A stretch of 52,055 bases of DNA from Dehalococcoidia bacterium. Its GTDB lineage: Bacteria > Chloroflexota > Dehalococcoidia > JAUSIH01. How positions within the stretch are numbered: the first letter of the stretch is position 1; each line of letters begins with the position of its first letter. This document shows positions 24,336 to 33,415 of this stretch, in pieces. The notes beneath the pieces are model-generated. The model had not been told where the DNA came from and did not search any database. It saw only the letters and a list, made by a program, of their open reading frames with translations. The DNA is taken from contig JAUSIH010000093.1 of the NCBI GenBank assembly GCA_030648205.1, forward strand, positions 1 to 52,055, given 5' to 3'. Both the position numbers and the translations under genes were made by a program.

Positions 24336-26114
24336 ATGGGTAATCGGATATCTCAGAGCGTAGTTGGTCGGCCGCTTGTTCGGCTGGGCAGTCTCCTGGT
24401 GGCTGGAGTCCTTGTCCTGTCCGCCTGCGCTCCCAGCGCCGCGCCGGCGCCTCAGCCCGCGTCATCAGCGCAGCAGTCCGCGACTCCAGCGCCGCCCCCC
24501 GCGACTCCGACCTTGGCTCCCCCAACGCCCAGGCCGTCCGCGCCGGCAACGCCATCTCCAGCCTCAGCACCGGCCGCCGCGCGGACTCCGTCCGGGGCGA
24601 CTGAACAGCCGAAATACGGGGGAGTGCTCGCGGTCCGAAACCCTGACCCCGTATCCACATTTGACATGCATCAGGCGACCCGCATTGACGTCTCAATCCC
24701 CTTCAGTAACGTTTACATCGGTCTCCTTCGGAAGGACCCTGTTGATGGTGAAACAGTCATCCCCTCCATGGCAAAAGCATGGACGATCAGCCCCGATGGG
24801 ACTGAATACATACTCACGTTGCAGCCCGGCATCAAGTGGCACGACGGACAGGCGTTGACGACAGAGGCAGTGGCGTGGAGCCTGAACCGGATGGCGCGCC
24901 CGCCGAGGGGGGTCATCAGCCCGAGGGCGAGCGGCCTCCTCGTCGGGATGGTGCAGGCCGAAGCTCTGGACGCTGCGCGCGTTCGTATCACCCTGGACGC
25001 CCCGAGCGGCTCCTTCCTCGACAGGCTGGCGAACGACTGGATCACCGTCTTGCCCAAACACATCCTGGACAAAAAACAGGGTGACGCGCTGGATGTCGTT
25101 GTAGGCACCGGAGCATTCAAATTTGTGCGGTACAACGCCAACGTCAGCGTCGAGCTGACGAAGAACAAGGAGTACTTTGTACCAGCGCGGCCTTACCTGG
25201 ATGGCATCACCTTCTTCATCATCCCGGAAGACCGCACAGCGTTTGCCGCCCTGCGGACAGGGCGGGTGCAGCTCACCACCGTTGCGTCCCGCGCCATCAG
25301 CGCCACTGAAGCCGAGCTCGTCGAAAGCGATCCGGACCTGAGTAAGAAGATCCTGGTGGAGCGCTATGCGTCTCCCTCCAAGAACGGCTTCATGCCCAAC
25401 AATGAAATCGCACCCTGGAAGGATGTCCGCGTCCGGCGTGCGGCGAGCCTGGCGATGGACCGTCAGGCCGCGGTGACAATAGCCAAGGACGCAGTCATCG
25501 GAGGCTATTTGAGCCCCCGCACCAAGTGGGGCATACCTGTTGAAGAGCTTGTCAAGCGGCCCGGATTCCGGCAGCCGAAGGACCAGGACATCGCGGAGGC
25601 CAAGCGGCTGATGGCTGACGCCGGCTATGCGAATGGAATCGATATCCCCCTCCTCTGCCGCCTGGGTTTCGACTGCGAGCAAATGGCTCCCCTGCTGGGG
25701 TCTGATCTTGCCAGGATCGGCATTCGAGCGAAAATCGTTCCAACGGCGACCAATGTCCTTACAGAGATATTCAACAAGGGTCAGTACAGCGCTGCCCTTT
25801 ACTCCGCGACCGCGCCGCTGGCCGACCCGGACAGCCTCCTGACGTCGTATCTGACCGGCGATGGGCGCAACTGGAGCCGGTTCGGCGACGCGCAGGTTGA
25901 CGCATGGTTCAAGGAGCAAAGCCGCACGCTTGACCAGAGCAAGCGTCTTGAGATCGTACGCAAGATTGAGGAACGGCTGCTGGAACTGGAGCCACTGCCG
26001 AGCCTGTACTTCCGTGACTACCTCCGCGCGCGCTGGAGGACTGTGAAGGGCTTTAGAAGCGGCCCTGACCTTTTCCAGGACGAGAATCTGGAGTATGCGT
26101 GGCTGGACAAATAG
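24336..26114 (+). CDS. ABC transporter substrate-binding lipoprotein, family 5
   Basis: 592 residues. It has a lipoprotein signal with lipobox L-S-A-C (about residue 31), then a long Pro/Ala/Ser/Thr linker, then the family-5 domain ('TFDMHQATRIDVSIPFSN', 'IPSMAKAWTISPDG', 'LTLQPGIKWHDGQ'). ATG 24336 follows GAGGAGGGG. It is 24 bases downstream of the fused selenoprotein gene and is followed by two permease genes, so it is part of the same operon. Family-5 proteins bind peptides, nickel complexes, opines or other organic solutes. The neighbouring Sec proteins suggest the imported compound is processed by thiol/selenol chemistry, but this is inference. It is a paralog of the partial gene at 1-1658. 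Confidence 0.94.
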   Translation: MGNRISQSVVGRPLVRLGSLLVAGVLVLSACAPSAAPAPQPASSAQQSATPAPPPATPTLAPPTPRPSAPATPSPASAPAAARTPSGATEQPKYGGVLAVRNPDPVSTFDMHQATRIDVSIPFSNVYIGLLRKDPVDGETVIPSMAKAWTISPDGTEYILTLQPGIKWHDGQALTTEAVAWSLNRMARPPRGVISPRASGLLVGMVQAEALDAARVRITLDAPSGSFLDRLANDWITVLPKHILDKKQGDALDVVVGTGAFKFVRYNANVSVELTKNKEYFVPARPYLDGITFFIIPEDRTAFAALRTGRVQLTTVASRAISATEAELVESDPDLSKKILVERYASPSKNGFMPNNEIAPWKDVRVRRAASLAMDRQAAVTIAKDAVIGGYLSPRTKWGIPVEELVKRPGFRQPKDQDIAEAKRLMADAGYANGIDIPLLCRLGFDCEQMAPLLGSDLARIGIRAKIVPTATNVLTEIFNKGQYSAALYSATAPLADPDSLLTSYLTGDGRNWSRFGDAQVDAWFKEQSRTLDQSKRLEIVRKIEERLLELEPLPSLYFRDYLRARWRTVKGFRSGPDLFQDENLEYAWLDK

Positions 26115-26206
26115 GCACTGCGTTTTGATCCGCCTGTAGCCACACGTATTCCGTGGGGTTTAGCGACGCGTCAATTATGGCGTTGCCCGTGTTTTGAGGG
26201 ACGGCG

Positions 26207-27172
26207 ATGTTTGCCTATGTGATTCGCAGACTGATCCTGTTTATCCCTGTTCTGCTGGGCGTATCCTTGATCATCTTCCTTGTGATGCGCATAGTCCCCG
26301 GAGACGCGGCCTACGCGACGCTGGCCGGACGCGGAGGTGAGGGAATTGTCACAGAGGAAGCCCTTGCCACAATGCGGCAGCGCCTCGGGCTAAACAAGCC
26401 TTATCCGCAGCAATATCTCGACTGGGTCTGGGGGATGGCCCGGCTCGACTTTGGCACGTCGCTGACCACACGCGTACCCGTGTGGAAGGAGGTGACGCAG
26501 CGGTTGCCTATCACCATTGAGTTGGCGGTCCTTACAGCGCTCATTGCCACCGCGGTCGCGGTGCCCGTGGGCACATTTTCAGCGTTGCATCAAGATACGC
26601 CGCTTGATTACATACTCCGAATCGTCACAATCATCGGCCTGGCCGCACCCACGTTCTGGATAGGGACACTTACAATCATGGCGTTGGTACGCTACTTTGA
26701 CTGGATCCCGCCGCTGGGATTCTCCAGCGTGCTGGACGATCCCTGGACAAACTTCCAGCAAATCATCTGGCCCGCCGTCGGCCTGGGTTACCACCACGTC
26801 GCGGTTATCGCACGGATGACGCGCTCCTCCATGTTGGAGGTGTTGCGGCAAGAGTACGTGCGCACGGCGTGGGCCAAGGGCCTGCGCCAGCGGGTGGTGA
26901 TCAACCGTCACGCGCTGAAGAATGCCATGATGCCGGTCGTCACGCTCATTGGTGTGCAGTTTGCCGTGCTTCTGGGTGGTACGGTCATCATGGAAAGCAT
27001 CTTCTCCATTCCGGGCATGGGCAGGGCTCTCATAGAGGGGATTCAGCTTCGCGACTACACGGTGGTCCAGGGTTGTGTCGTCATCTTTGCGCTTCTCATT
27101 CTCATTGTGAACCTTCTGGTAGACCTGTTGTATGCGTGGCTTGATCCGAGGATCGGCTATGGAGCCTCCTGA
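26207..27172 (+). CDS. ABC transporter permease (DppB/OppB type)
   Basis: 321 residues with six predicted membrane helices. The N-terminus 'MFAYVIRRLILFIPVLLGVS' is typical of DppB-type permeases, and the coupling-helix motif 'EYVRTAWAKGLRQR' (EAA loop) contacts the ATPase. ATG 26207 follows GAGGGACGGCG. It lies 92 bases after the binding-protein gene with no terminator seen between. It should pair with the 27205 permease to form the membrane channel. No ATPase genes follow, so the energising subunits must be shared or encoded elsewhere. Confidence 0.95.
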   Translation: MFAYVIRRLILFIPVLLGVSLIIFLVMRIVPGDAAYATLAGRGGEGIVTEEALATMRQRLGLNKPYPQQYLDWVWGMARLDFGTSLTTRVPVWKEVTQRLPITIELAVLTALIATAVAVPVGTFSALHQDTPLDYILRIVTIIGLAAPTFWIGTLTIMALVRYFDWIPPLGFSSVLDDPWTNFQQIIWPAVGLGYHHVAVIARMTRSSMLEVLRQEYVRTAWAKGLRQRVVINRHALKNAMMPVVTLIGVQFAVLLGGTVIMESIFSIPGMGRALIEGIQLRDYTVVQGCVVIFALLILIVNLLVDLLYAWLDPRIGYGAS

Positions 27173-27204
27173 AAACGGCAATCCGTCTGTGCGCGAGGCG
27201 AAGA

Positions 27205-28104
27205 GTGCAATCTGAGCAAATGTCTCTGTTGAGAAAGTCCTCACCACCCGTCCTGCTCATTCGATGGGTTCGCGTTATCCTGCGCTTCGCTCAAGCTAAA
27301 CCGATGGCGGCGGTTGGCGCACTGATTATAGTTGCCGCGCTCGGGGCTGCGATTTTCGCGCCCATCATTGCCTTGAGTGACCCGCTCAAAGTGGACACCA
27401 GCCGTATCCTGGTCCCGCCGGGCCGGGCTGCTCCACTGGGGACTGACTTCCTAGGAAGAGATGTGCTGAGCCGCATTATTTATGGCGCTCGGATATCGCT
27501 GTACGTGGCGGTTTCATCAATAACGGTTTCCCTGATAGCTGGAGCACTGCTGGGAGGCGTCGGAGCATACTTTGGCTCCAGGATTGACATGCCGATCCAG
27601 CGGGTCATGGATGCGATGATGGCTTTCCCGAGCCTGGTCCTTGCCCTGGCGCTTATGGCATCCCTGGGACCAAATCTGAACAATGTCGTTGCCGCAATAG
27701 CAATCGTTTACACGCCGAGAACGGCGAGAATCATACGTTCAGCAGTGTTGGCTGTCAAAGCTAACCAGTACACCGAGGCGGCGCGCGCGGTGGGTTGCTC
27801 GCATGTCCGGATTTTATGGCGGCATATCGCCCCCAACTGCGTTGCCCCGGTCATCGTCATCGCAACCGTGAACCTGGGCGTCGCCATCTCGATAGAAGGG
27901 TCTCTCAGCTTTATCGGTGTCGGCGTTCCACCTCCAACGCCATCCTGGGGTAATATGGTCGCCGGCGCCGCCATCGAGATGGCCCAGAAAGCTCCGTACC
28001 TGCCGCTGTTCCCGGGGATCGCCCTGACTCTGACAGTCCTCGGCTTTAACCTCCTTGGCGACGCGCTGCGGGACATGCTGGACCCTCGCCTGCGGACGCG
28101 GTAA
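27205..28104 (+). CDS. ABC transporter permease (DppC/OppC type)
   Basis: 299 residues with an N-terminal helix of the OppC_N type and a periplasmic segment leading to 'PLGTDFLGRDVLSRIIYG', a strong DppC signature. The EAA coupling loop reads 'QYTEAARAVGCSHVRI'. The end 'FNLLGDALRDMLDPRLRTR' is typical. I used GTG 27205 (AGG eight bases upstream); ATG 27220 is possible and would drop five residues. It is the last gene of the operon that starts at 20820. The opposite-strand proA follows, so transcription should stop in the gap at 28105-28336. Confidence 0.95.
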   Translation: MQSEQMSLLRKSSPPVLLIRWVRVILRFAQAKPMAAVGALIIVAALGAAIFAPIIALSDPLKVDTSRILVPPGRAAPLGTDFLGRDVLSRIIYGARISLYVAVSSITVSLIAGALLGGVGAYFGSRIDMPIQRVMDAMMAFPSLVLALALMASLGPNLNNVVAAIAIVYTPRTARIIRSAVLAVKANQYTEAARAVGCSHVRILWRHIAPNCVAPVIVIATVNLGVAISIEGSLSFIGVGVPPPTPSWGNMVAGAAIEMAQKAPYLPLFPGIALTLTVLGFNLLGDALRDMLDPRLRTR

Positions 28105-28336
28105 GGAGCGCACGAGCGACTACGGAGGGAGACTCATTCTGTCTGAGTGGATTACCTGCGCTCTTGCGGCGGGTAGGCCTTTGCAGCCGGTGCAAAGGGG
28201 CGCCATAATCGCGGCCCCATAATCCGCTTCCTCCGCGGACCAGCCGGGCAACTCCATCGCCCGCCCCGTTCGCGCTGTCACGCCGAGTCCTGTGGAGAAG
28301 GACGAGGAATCTCCCTCGCGACCGAGCGGCAGGGTG
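28105..28336. other. Gap with repeat fragments and a doubtful short ORF
   Basis: A degenerate repeat (CACGCCGAGTCCTGTGG ... GAGGAATCTCCC) occupies about 28280-28320. On the minus strand a 45-codon frame (28257-28120) contains a CxxC ('CTGCKG'), but it has no good ribosome site or recognisable homology; I do not call it a gene. Confidence 0.4.
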
Positions 28337-29617
28337 TTACGGGCGCACCTGCCCGTTCCCGTAAATGACCCATTTGTAGCTGGTCAGCTCGCGCAGGCCC
28401 ATCGGCCCGCGGGCGTGCATCTTCTGCGTGCTGATGCCCACCTCCGCGCCGAGGCCGAACTGCCCGCCGTCCGTGAATCGCGTGCTGGCGTTCACGTACA
28501 CGCAGGCGGCGTCCACGTCGTCCAGGAAGCGCATCGCCGCCGAGTAGTCCTCGGTGATGATGGCCTCCGAATGGCCGGAGCCGTACTTTTCGATGTGCTG
28601 AAGCGCCTCCTCCTCGCTGTCCACCACCTTAATGGCGGCCACCAGGCTCAGGAACTCCTTGCCCCAGTCCTGCTCGGTGGCGGGGACAGCCCGCAGGCCC
28701 TTGTCGCCCGCCAGCAGCGCCAGCGCGCGGCCGTCGCAGCGCAGCTCCACGCCCGCCTTCGCCATCTCCTTCGCGATGAGCGGCAGCCCCTTCGCGGCGG
28801 CGTCCTTGTGGATGAGGACGCAGTCGAGCGCGTTGCAGACGGTGGGTCGCTGCACCTTGGCGTTGAAGACGATGCGCACGGCCTTCTCCAGGTCCGCGCT
28901 CTTGTCCACGTACGCGTGGCAGACGCCGACGCCGCCGGTGATGACGGGGATGGCGGCGTGCTCCGCCACGTAGCGGATGAGTCCGTCGCCGCCGCGCGGG
29001 ATGAGCAGGTCAATGACACCCTTCATCTGGAGCATCCTGTCCACCAGCGCGCGGTCGGTGCTCTCGATGAACTGGACGGCGTCGGCGGGCGCGCCCGCCT
29101 GGGCGATGGCGTCGCGCACGACGCGGGCCAGCGCGGCGTTCGAGTGGATGGCCTCCTTGCCGCCGCGCAAAATGCAGGCGTTGCCGGACTTGAGGCAGAG
29201 GACGGAGATGTCCACGGTCACGTTGGGGCGGCTCTCGTACACGGTGGCGATGACCCCCAGGGGCACGCGCCGCTTGCCGATGACCAGGCCGTTGGGCAAC
29301 GTGCGCATGTCCGCGACCTCGCCGATGGGGTCGGGCAGCGCGGCGACGCCGCGCACGTCCGCGGCCATGCCCGCGAGCCGCTTCGGGTCGAGCAGCAGCC
29401 TGTCCAGCAGGGCGTCGGTCAGCCCGTCCTTCCGGCCCTGGGCGCAGTCCTTCTGATTGGCGGCGAGGATTTCCTCCTCGCGCGACTTCAGGGCGTCCGC
29501 TATTGTGAGCAGCGCCCTGTTCTTAACGTCGGTGGAGAGCCGGGCGAGCTGCCGGGCGGCCTGCCGGGCGCGCTTGCCTTTGGTCTCCAGCTCCTGCTGT
29601 GCGCTTGCGAGGGTCAT
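28337..29617 (-). CDS. proA: Gamma-glutamyl phosphate reductase
   Basis: 426 residues. ProA reduces gamma-glutamyl phosphate to glutamate semialdehyde with NADPH, the second step of proline synthesis, in the cytoplasm. The aldehyde dehydrogenase-like catalytic Cys lies in 'QRPTVCNALDCVL' (about residue 261). Other signatures are 'VPLGVIATVYESRPNVT', 'GNACILRGGKEA' and 'DGGQFGLGAEVGIST' near the C-terminus. It is separated from proB (32056-33234, same strand) by a hypothetical gene and a DNA methyltransferase fusion, although proB and proA are normally adjacent. The interruption is probably due to insertion. Confidence 0.97.
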   Translation of the reverse strand: MTLASAQQELETKGKRARQAARQLARLSTDVKNRALLTIADALKSREEEILAANQKDCAQGRKDGLTDALLDRLLLDPKRLAGMAADVRGVAALPDPIGEVADMRTLPNGLVIGKRRVPLGVIATVYESRPNVTVDISVLCLKSGNACILRGGKEAIHSNAALARVVRDAIAQAGAPADAVQFIESTDRALVDRMLQMKGVIDLLIPRGGDGLIRYVAEHAAIPVITGGVGVCHAYVDKSADLEKAVRIVFNAKVQRPTVCNALDCVLIHKDAAAKGLPLIAKEMAKAGVELRCDGRALALLAGDKGLRAVPATEQDWGKEFLSLVAAIKVVDSEEEALQHIEKYGSGHSEAIITEDYSAAMRFLDDVDAACVYVNASTRFTDGGQFGLGAEVGISTQKMHARGPMGLRELTSYKWVIYGNGQVRP

Positions 29618-29658
29618 GGTGTCCTCCCCTGGGGGTAGGCGTGATCATCTCCGAAAGG

Positions 29659-29868
29659 CTAGTGTCCCGTTTTTGAAATACGTTCCCTATTCCATGTCAT
29701 ACCGGCTTCCGCCGGTATCCAGAGAAGCACCGGGGAACGCTGGATTCCGGCCTCGTATCGGGTACGGGGCAAGCTTTTCGCCGGAAAGACGGTAAGTGTC
29801 CGGGGGCGTTTCCTCGAACAACTTCTCATGCATGAAACAGTATGCGTACTCCGGGAACACCACACTAG
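29659..29868. repeat. Family A miniature inverted-repeat element (copy 2)
   Basis: The left end is CTAGTGTCCCGTTTTTGAAA. The right end, read inverted, is CTAGTGTGGTGTTCCCGGAG. Inner hairpins include ACCGGCTTCCGCCGGT. The right end contains the TAG stop of the methyltransferase gene. Confidence 0.75.
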
Positions 29869-31502
29869 GACATCAGCTCCCCTTGTTCCGCCTGCTCCTG
29901 CTCCGTGGGCGCCTTCGCGAAAGGTGACTTTTGCGCGCCAGGCGATTTGGCCTGCGGCGTCTGTGGCCGCTTCCCCGCCAGTATTTCCTCGATGGTCAAT
30001 ATCTGAACGCGCGGGTAATTCTTCTTCCAGAAATCATTATGATAGATCCCCGCAGCGGCAGCCTCTGTAATCATTGGCTGAGTCGGGGGTTCCAACGTCA
30101 GAAGAACGCCAACAGGCTCTTTTTCCCGATCCAGCACGCCTACAAGGTCACGCACCATGCCCACGTTGACCTTCTCGCCGCCCTTGACCGAGACAATGAC
30201 CCGTTTGTAGTCCTCTTTCGATCCGGCGAAGAAGGGAATGACACCGTCAATACCTTTGTCCGCCCCTTTCTTCTTGCCCGCAACGGGCTGCGCGCCCAGC
30301 CTGTCCAGCGCCCACCACTGGAACTGGTACTTGTCCCGTTTAGCTAGCTCTTGCGCGCCAGCCAGATCAACAGGTTCACCAATGACCTCAATAGCGATGC
30401 TTGGGAAAGCGTCCTGCATGCGGCGGCGCACGAGGCCGATAGCCAGATGCGTGACGTCTATGCCAATCCAACGGCGGTCCAGTTTGTGCGCGGCGTGGAC
30501 GGCGGTACCGCACCCGCAGAACGGGTCGAGGACAACGTCACTTGGGTTGGATGAGGCTGCGATAATTCGCTCAAGGAGCGCTAATGGCTTCTGGGTGGCG
30601 TAGCCCAAGCGCTCTTTTGGACGGTTGTGCACCGGCAGCAAATCGAACCATAGGTCCTGTGCCGATGCACCTGAAGACTCGTCAAGATATATCTTGTACC
30701 GCGGCACACCGGTCTTGCTATAGACGATTCGTCCTTCTCGCTCTAGGCGCTCCATATTCTCCTTTGAGAACGCCCAGTAACGCCCAGCAGGGGGTTTCTT
30801 GCCTTTCCACTCATATAAAGTGTCGCCACCCGGTTTAGCTGCATGCAGAGGCTGTGTCTGATAACGACGCCCGCCTGCATCCACGTAACGATAGATATTG
30901 TCAACATATTCGGGCTCATATGGCGTGTAGATGGTTTTCCAGGTTCGCTCGTCGCCCTTACTGTAGAATAGAATTGTGTCGTGAATGCGCCCAAAATGCT
31001 TCGCACCTTGCACAACATCACTATGTGCAGAGGAGCGTTTCCATACGATCTCATTAACAAAGTTCCTCGGCTCGAACACTGAGTCCATTAGAACACGCAA
31101 GTAGGGCCCTGCCGTGGGGTCACAGTGAAGGTAGATGGAGCCGTTATCCTTTAGCACGCGGTGCAACTCCACCAGCCGCACGGCCATCATGGTAAGGTAG
31201 GCAGTCACATCGTTGTGTCCTAGCCCCTCTACCATCGCCTTCAACATCCGCGCCACTTGCTGATGCGGGCCGGTCACAATTTCCTCGTAGATTTGGGCCG
31301 TCTTTGGCGCCCACTGCCACGTATCCTCAAACGCCTCTAGCTGGGCCTCGCTGGCCGCTCCGGTGGACTCGCGGAAGAGGACGTTATACGAGCGGCTGGA
31401 GTTGAAGGGCGGATCAAGATAGATGAGGTCAACGGAAGCATCGGGAATATGGCGGCGCAGAACGTCCAGATTGTCGCCGTAGTACAGGACGTTTGTTTTC
31501 AT
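29865..31502 (-). CDS. DNA methyltransferase fused to a Mrr-like nuclease domain
   Basis: 545 residues. The order of motifs, catalytic 'YLDPPFN' first (residues ~28-34) and the SAM-binding 'DPFCGCGTAVHAAHK' later (~325), marks a beta-class amino-methyltransferase (N6-adenine or N4-cytosine). After ~residue 400 comes 'KKGADKGIDG', 'VIVSVKGGEKV' and 'MVRDLVGVLDREK', which resembles a PD-(D/E)XK fold of the Mrr kind. The protein could thus modify and cut DNA. ATG 31502 follows GGGGAGAGG; an upstream ATG at 31520 is less likely. It is lower in GC than proA/proB and is flanked by family A elements at 29659-29868 and 31525-31667. A homologous C-terminal part is at 51558-52055. Confidence 0.88.
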   Translation of the reverse strand: MKTNVLYYGDNLDVLRRHIPDASVDLIYLDPPFNSSRSYNVLFRESTGAASEAQLEAFEDTWQWAPKTAQIYEEIVTGPHQQVARMLKAMVEGLGHNDVTAYLTMMAVRLVELHRVLKDNGSIYLHCDPTAGPYLRVLMDSVFEPRNFVNEIVWKRSSAHSDVVQGAKHFGRIHDTILFYSKGDERTWKTIYTPYEPEYVDNIYRYVDAGGRRYQTQPLHAAKPGGDTLYEWKGKKPPAGRYWAFSKENMERLEREGRIVYSKTGVPRYKIYLDESSGASAQDLWFDLLPVHNRPKERLGYATQKPLALLERIIAASSNPSDVVLDPFCGCGTAVHAAHKLDRRWIGIDVTHLAIGLVRRRMQDAFPSIAIEVIGEPVDLAGAQELAKRDKYQFQWWALDRLGAQPVAGKKKGADKGIDGVIPFFAGSKEDYKRVIVSVKGGEKVNVGMVRDLVGVLDREKEPVGVLLTLEPPTQPMITEAAAAGIYHNDFWKKNYPRVQILTIEEILAGKRPQTPQAKSPGAQKSPFAKAPTEQEQAEQGELMS

Positions 31503-31524
31503 CGCGCCTCTCCCCGCCATAGCT

Positions 31525-31667
31525 CTGGTGCAGTGTCCCCGAAGGTTGTTGACGAATCGTCATTCCGGCGAAAGCCGGAATCCAAGTTCCACAGGCTCCC
31601 CGACTGGATTCCGGATCAGGTCCGGAATGACGGGTATCGAGCTGCCTTTTTCGGGGCACCGCACTAG
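31525..31667. repeat. Family A miniature inverted-repeat element (copy 3)
   Basis: The left end is CTGGTGCAGTGTCCCCGAAG. The right end, read inverted, is CTAGTGCGGTGCCCCGAAAA. Inside are TCATTCCGGCGAAAGCCGGA and its inverted partner near 31620. Confidence 0.8.
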
Positions 31668-31709
31668 CGACGGCTAAAGGTTATCAGCAAAGCCCGCGCG
31701 CCCGCCAGT

Positions 31710-32045
31710 TTACCAGTCGGCGAAGGGGACCGCCTTCACCGCGCCTAGCTCTCCGTAGCCTATGAACGTGTAGCCCGGATAGTCCTTGAGGGTCTCGCCG
31801 CGGGCGTCCAGCCGTATCTGGCCCCGCGTCTTGTCCTCTATCTCCAGGATGAAGATGCGGACGCCGGACTCGACGAGCTTCCGGACCTCCTCGGCGTGGT
31901 CGAGCGGCTTGACAGCGCCGCCCCAGCGCGCGTAGCTCACCGTCTGGCTGGGCGTGTTCCAGTACGCATAGGTGACGCTCGCCACTTTTTCGCTCGTGCG
32001 GCCGTGGTACAGCGTGCCCTTGCCGATTGTCGCGCCGGTGTTCAT
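31710..32045 (-). CDS. Conserved-looking hypothetical protein, 111 residues
   Basis: Starts 'MNTGATIGKGTLYHGRTSE' and ends 'GELGAVKAVPFADW'. It is soluble, with no Cys clusters or membrane segments. ATG 32045 has AGAGGT seven bases upstream and lies 10 bases after the proB stop, so it is co-transcribed with proB. I do not recognise the family. It contains alternating short strands and one amphipathic helix ('PLDHAEEVRKLVESGVRIF'). Confidence 0.7.
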   Translation of the reverse strand: MNTGATIGKGTLYHGRTSEKVASVTYAYWNTPSQTVSYARWGGAVKPLDHAEEVRKLVESGVRIFILEIEDKTRGQIRLDARGETLKDYPGYTFIGYGELGAVKAVPFADW

Positions 32046-32055
32046 TGCAGTACCT

Positions 32056-33234
32056 CTACAGCACAACCAGGTTGTTGCGGTGCACGACCTCGTCGCCGAA
32101 GCTGTGCCCCAGAAGCTCCGAGATGCGGCTGGACTTCGCGCCCTTGATCGCCTGGACCTCCGCCGCGTCGTAGTTCACGATGCCGTAGCCGACCTGCCTG
32201 CCGGATGCGTCAAGGATGGTGACGATATCGCCGCGCTGGAAGTCGCCGCGCGCGTCCCGCACGCCTGCGGGCAACAGGCTCTTCCCGCCGGTGCGCAGCG
32301 CCCCCGCGGCGCCGTTGTCCACGACAAGCTCACCTCTTGCGGACAGCCCGCTCAGGAGCCAGCGTTTACGACTGTCAATCTTGGAGTGGCAGGGCGGGAA
32401 GAAGGTGCCGACGCTCTCGCCGGCCACCAGGCGCAGCAGCACGTTCGGGGTGCGCCCTCCCGCGATGGCGACGGCCACGCCCCAGGACGTGGCGAGCTTC
32501 GCCGCCCGCACCTTGGTCGCCATGCCGCCTCTGCCGCGCTCGCTCGCGCTGGCGCCCGCCTGCTTCTCGATGGCGTCGTCCACCCGCTCCACGCGCGGAA
32601 TGAGCTTCGCGGACGGGTCAACGCGCGGGTCGGCGGTGTACAGCCCGTCTAGGTCCGTCAGGATGACGAGCATGTCCGCGTCCACCAGGTTGGCGACCAT
32701 CGCGGAGAGGAGATCGTTGTCGCCGAACGAGTCGTCCATGATCTCGTCCAGGGACACCAGGTCGTTCTCGTTGATGACGGTCACGACCCGCAGCTCGGCC
32801 AGCGACAGGAGGGTGTTGCGCACGTTCAGATAGCCGCCGCGGTCGGTGAGGTCGCCGCGGGTCAGAAGGGCCTGAGCGACGGTGATGCCGTGCCAGCGGA
32901 AGAGGTCTTCATACGCCTGCACAAGGCGGCCCTGGCCGACGGCGGCGAGAGCGGGCTTGGAGGGGCTGGTCTTGCTGTCCTTCGTCACGCCCAGCGAGTG
33001 CCGCCCCGCGGCGATGGCGCCCGACGAGACGAGCAGCACCTCGACGTTCTGGTGGACAAGCCGGCTGATCTGGCTGACCAGCGCCGCCATGACCTCCAGG
33101 TCCAGGCGGTCCGTGCCCGCGGTCAGCAGGTTGGTGCCCGCCTTGACGACGACGCGTCTGTATGCGGCGGAGCCGTCGCCGCCGTCGGTGGGAGGAGATG
33201 CGCCGGAAGCCGTGGGGTCCTGTTTCGCGCTCAT
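32056..33234 (-). CDS. proB: Glutamate 5-kinase
   Basis: 392 residues. ProB phosphorylates glutamate to gamma-glutamyl phosphate, the first and feedback-controlled step of proline synthesis. The amino-acid kinase domain shows 'VVVKAGTNLLTAG', 'LLVSSGAIAAGR', 'VINENDLVS', 'FGDNDLLSAMVANLVDAD' and 'MATKVRAAKLATSWGV'. A C-terminal PUA domain follows (~290-392), as in E. coli ProB. The first ~27 residues are a low-complexity extension rich in Ser/Gly/Asp; a later start is possible but no strong ribosome site was seen for it. It is upstream of 31710-32045 and separated from proA by ~2.4 kb. Confidence 0.96.
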   Translation of the reverse strand: MSAKQDPTASGASPPTDGGDGSAAYRRVVVKAGTNLLTAGTDRLDLEVMAALVSQISRLVHQNVEVLLVSSGAIAAGRHSLGVTKDSKTSPSKPALAAVGQGRLVQAYEDLFRWHGITVAQALLTRGDLTDRGGYLNVRNTLLSLAELRVVTVINENDLVSLDEIMDDSFGDNDLLSAMVANLVDADMLVILTDLDGLYTADPRVDPSAKLIPRVERVDDAIEKQAGASASERGRGGMATKVRAAKLATSWGVAVAIAGGRTPNVLLRLVAGESVGTFFPPCHSKIDSRKRWLLSGLSARGELVVDNGAAGALRTGGKSLLPAGVRDARGDFQRGDIVTILDASGRQVGYGIVNYDAAEVQAIKGAKSSRISELLGHSFGDEVVHRNNLVVL

Positions 33235-33283
33235 AATGCACTATCTGCCGGATTCGCCGCGCCAGGTTCGGAAAAACGAGTTT

Positions 33284-33289
33284 ATTATA
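33284..33289 (-). promoter_or_regulatory. Probable -10 box of proB
   Basis: Minus-strand TATAAT in an AT-rich patch, ~50 bases before the proB start at 33234. The -35 region is weak. Confidence 0.45.
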
Positions 33290-33415
33290 GCATACGACGG
33301 ATAGGGAAAGGCGCGGGTTATAGCTCCGCCGCCCGTCCCGCGGGAGCGTCACGGGGCTGGACGCGCGGCGCGGACGGTGTAGAATGATGCGCGACTGACC
33401 GACAGGGAGAATAAC

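Noticed and set aside
28120-28257. 45-codon minus-strand ORF with CxxC
   Set aside because: No ribosome site, no homology recognised, and the surrounding DNA is repeat-rich.
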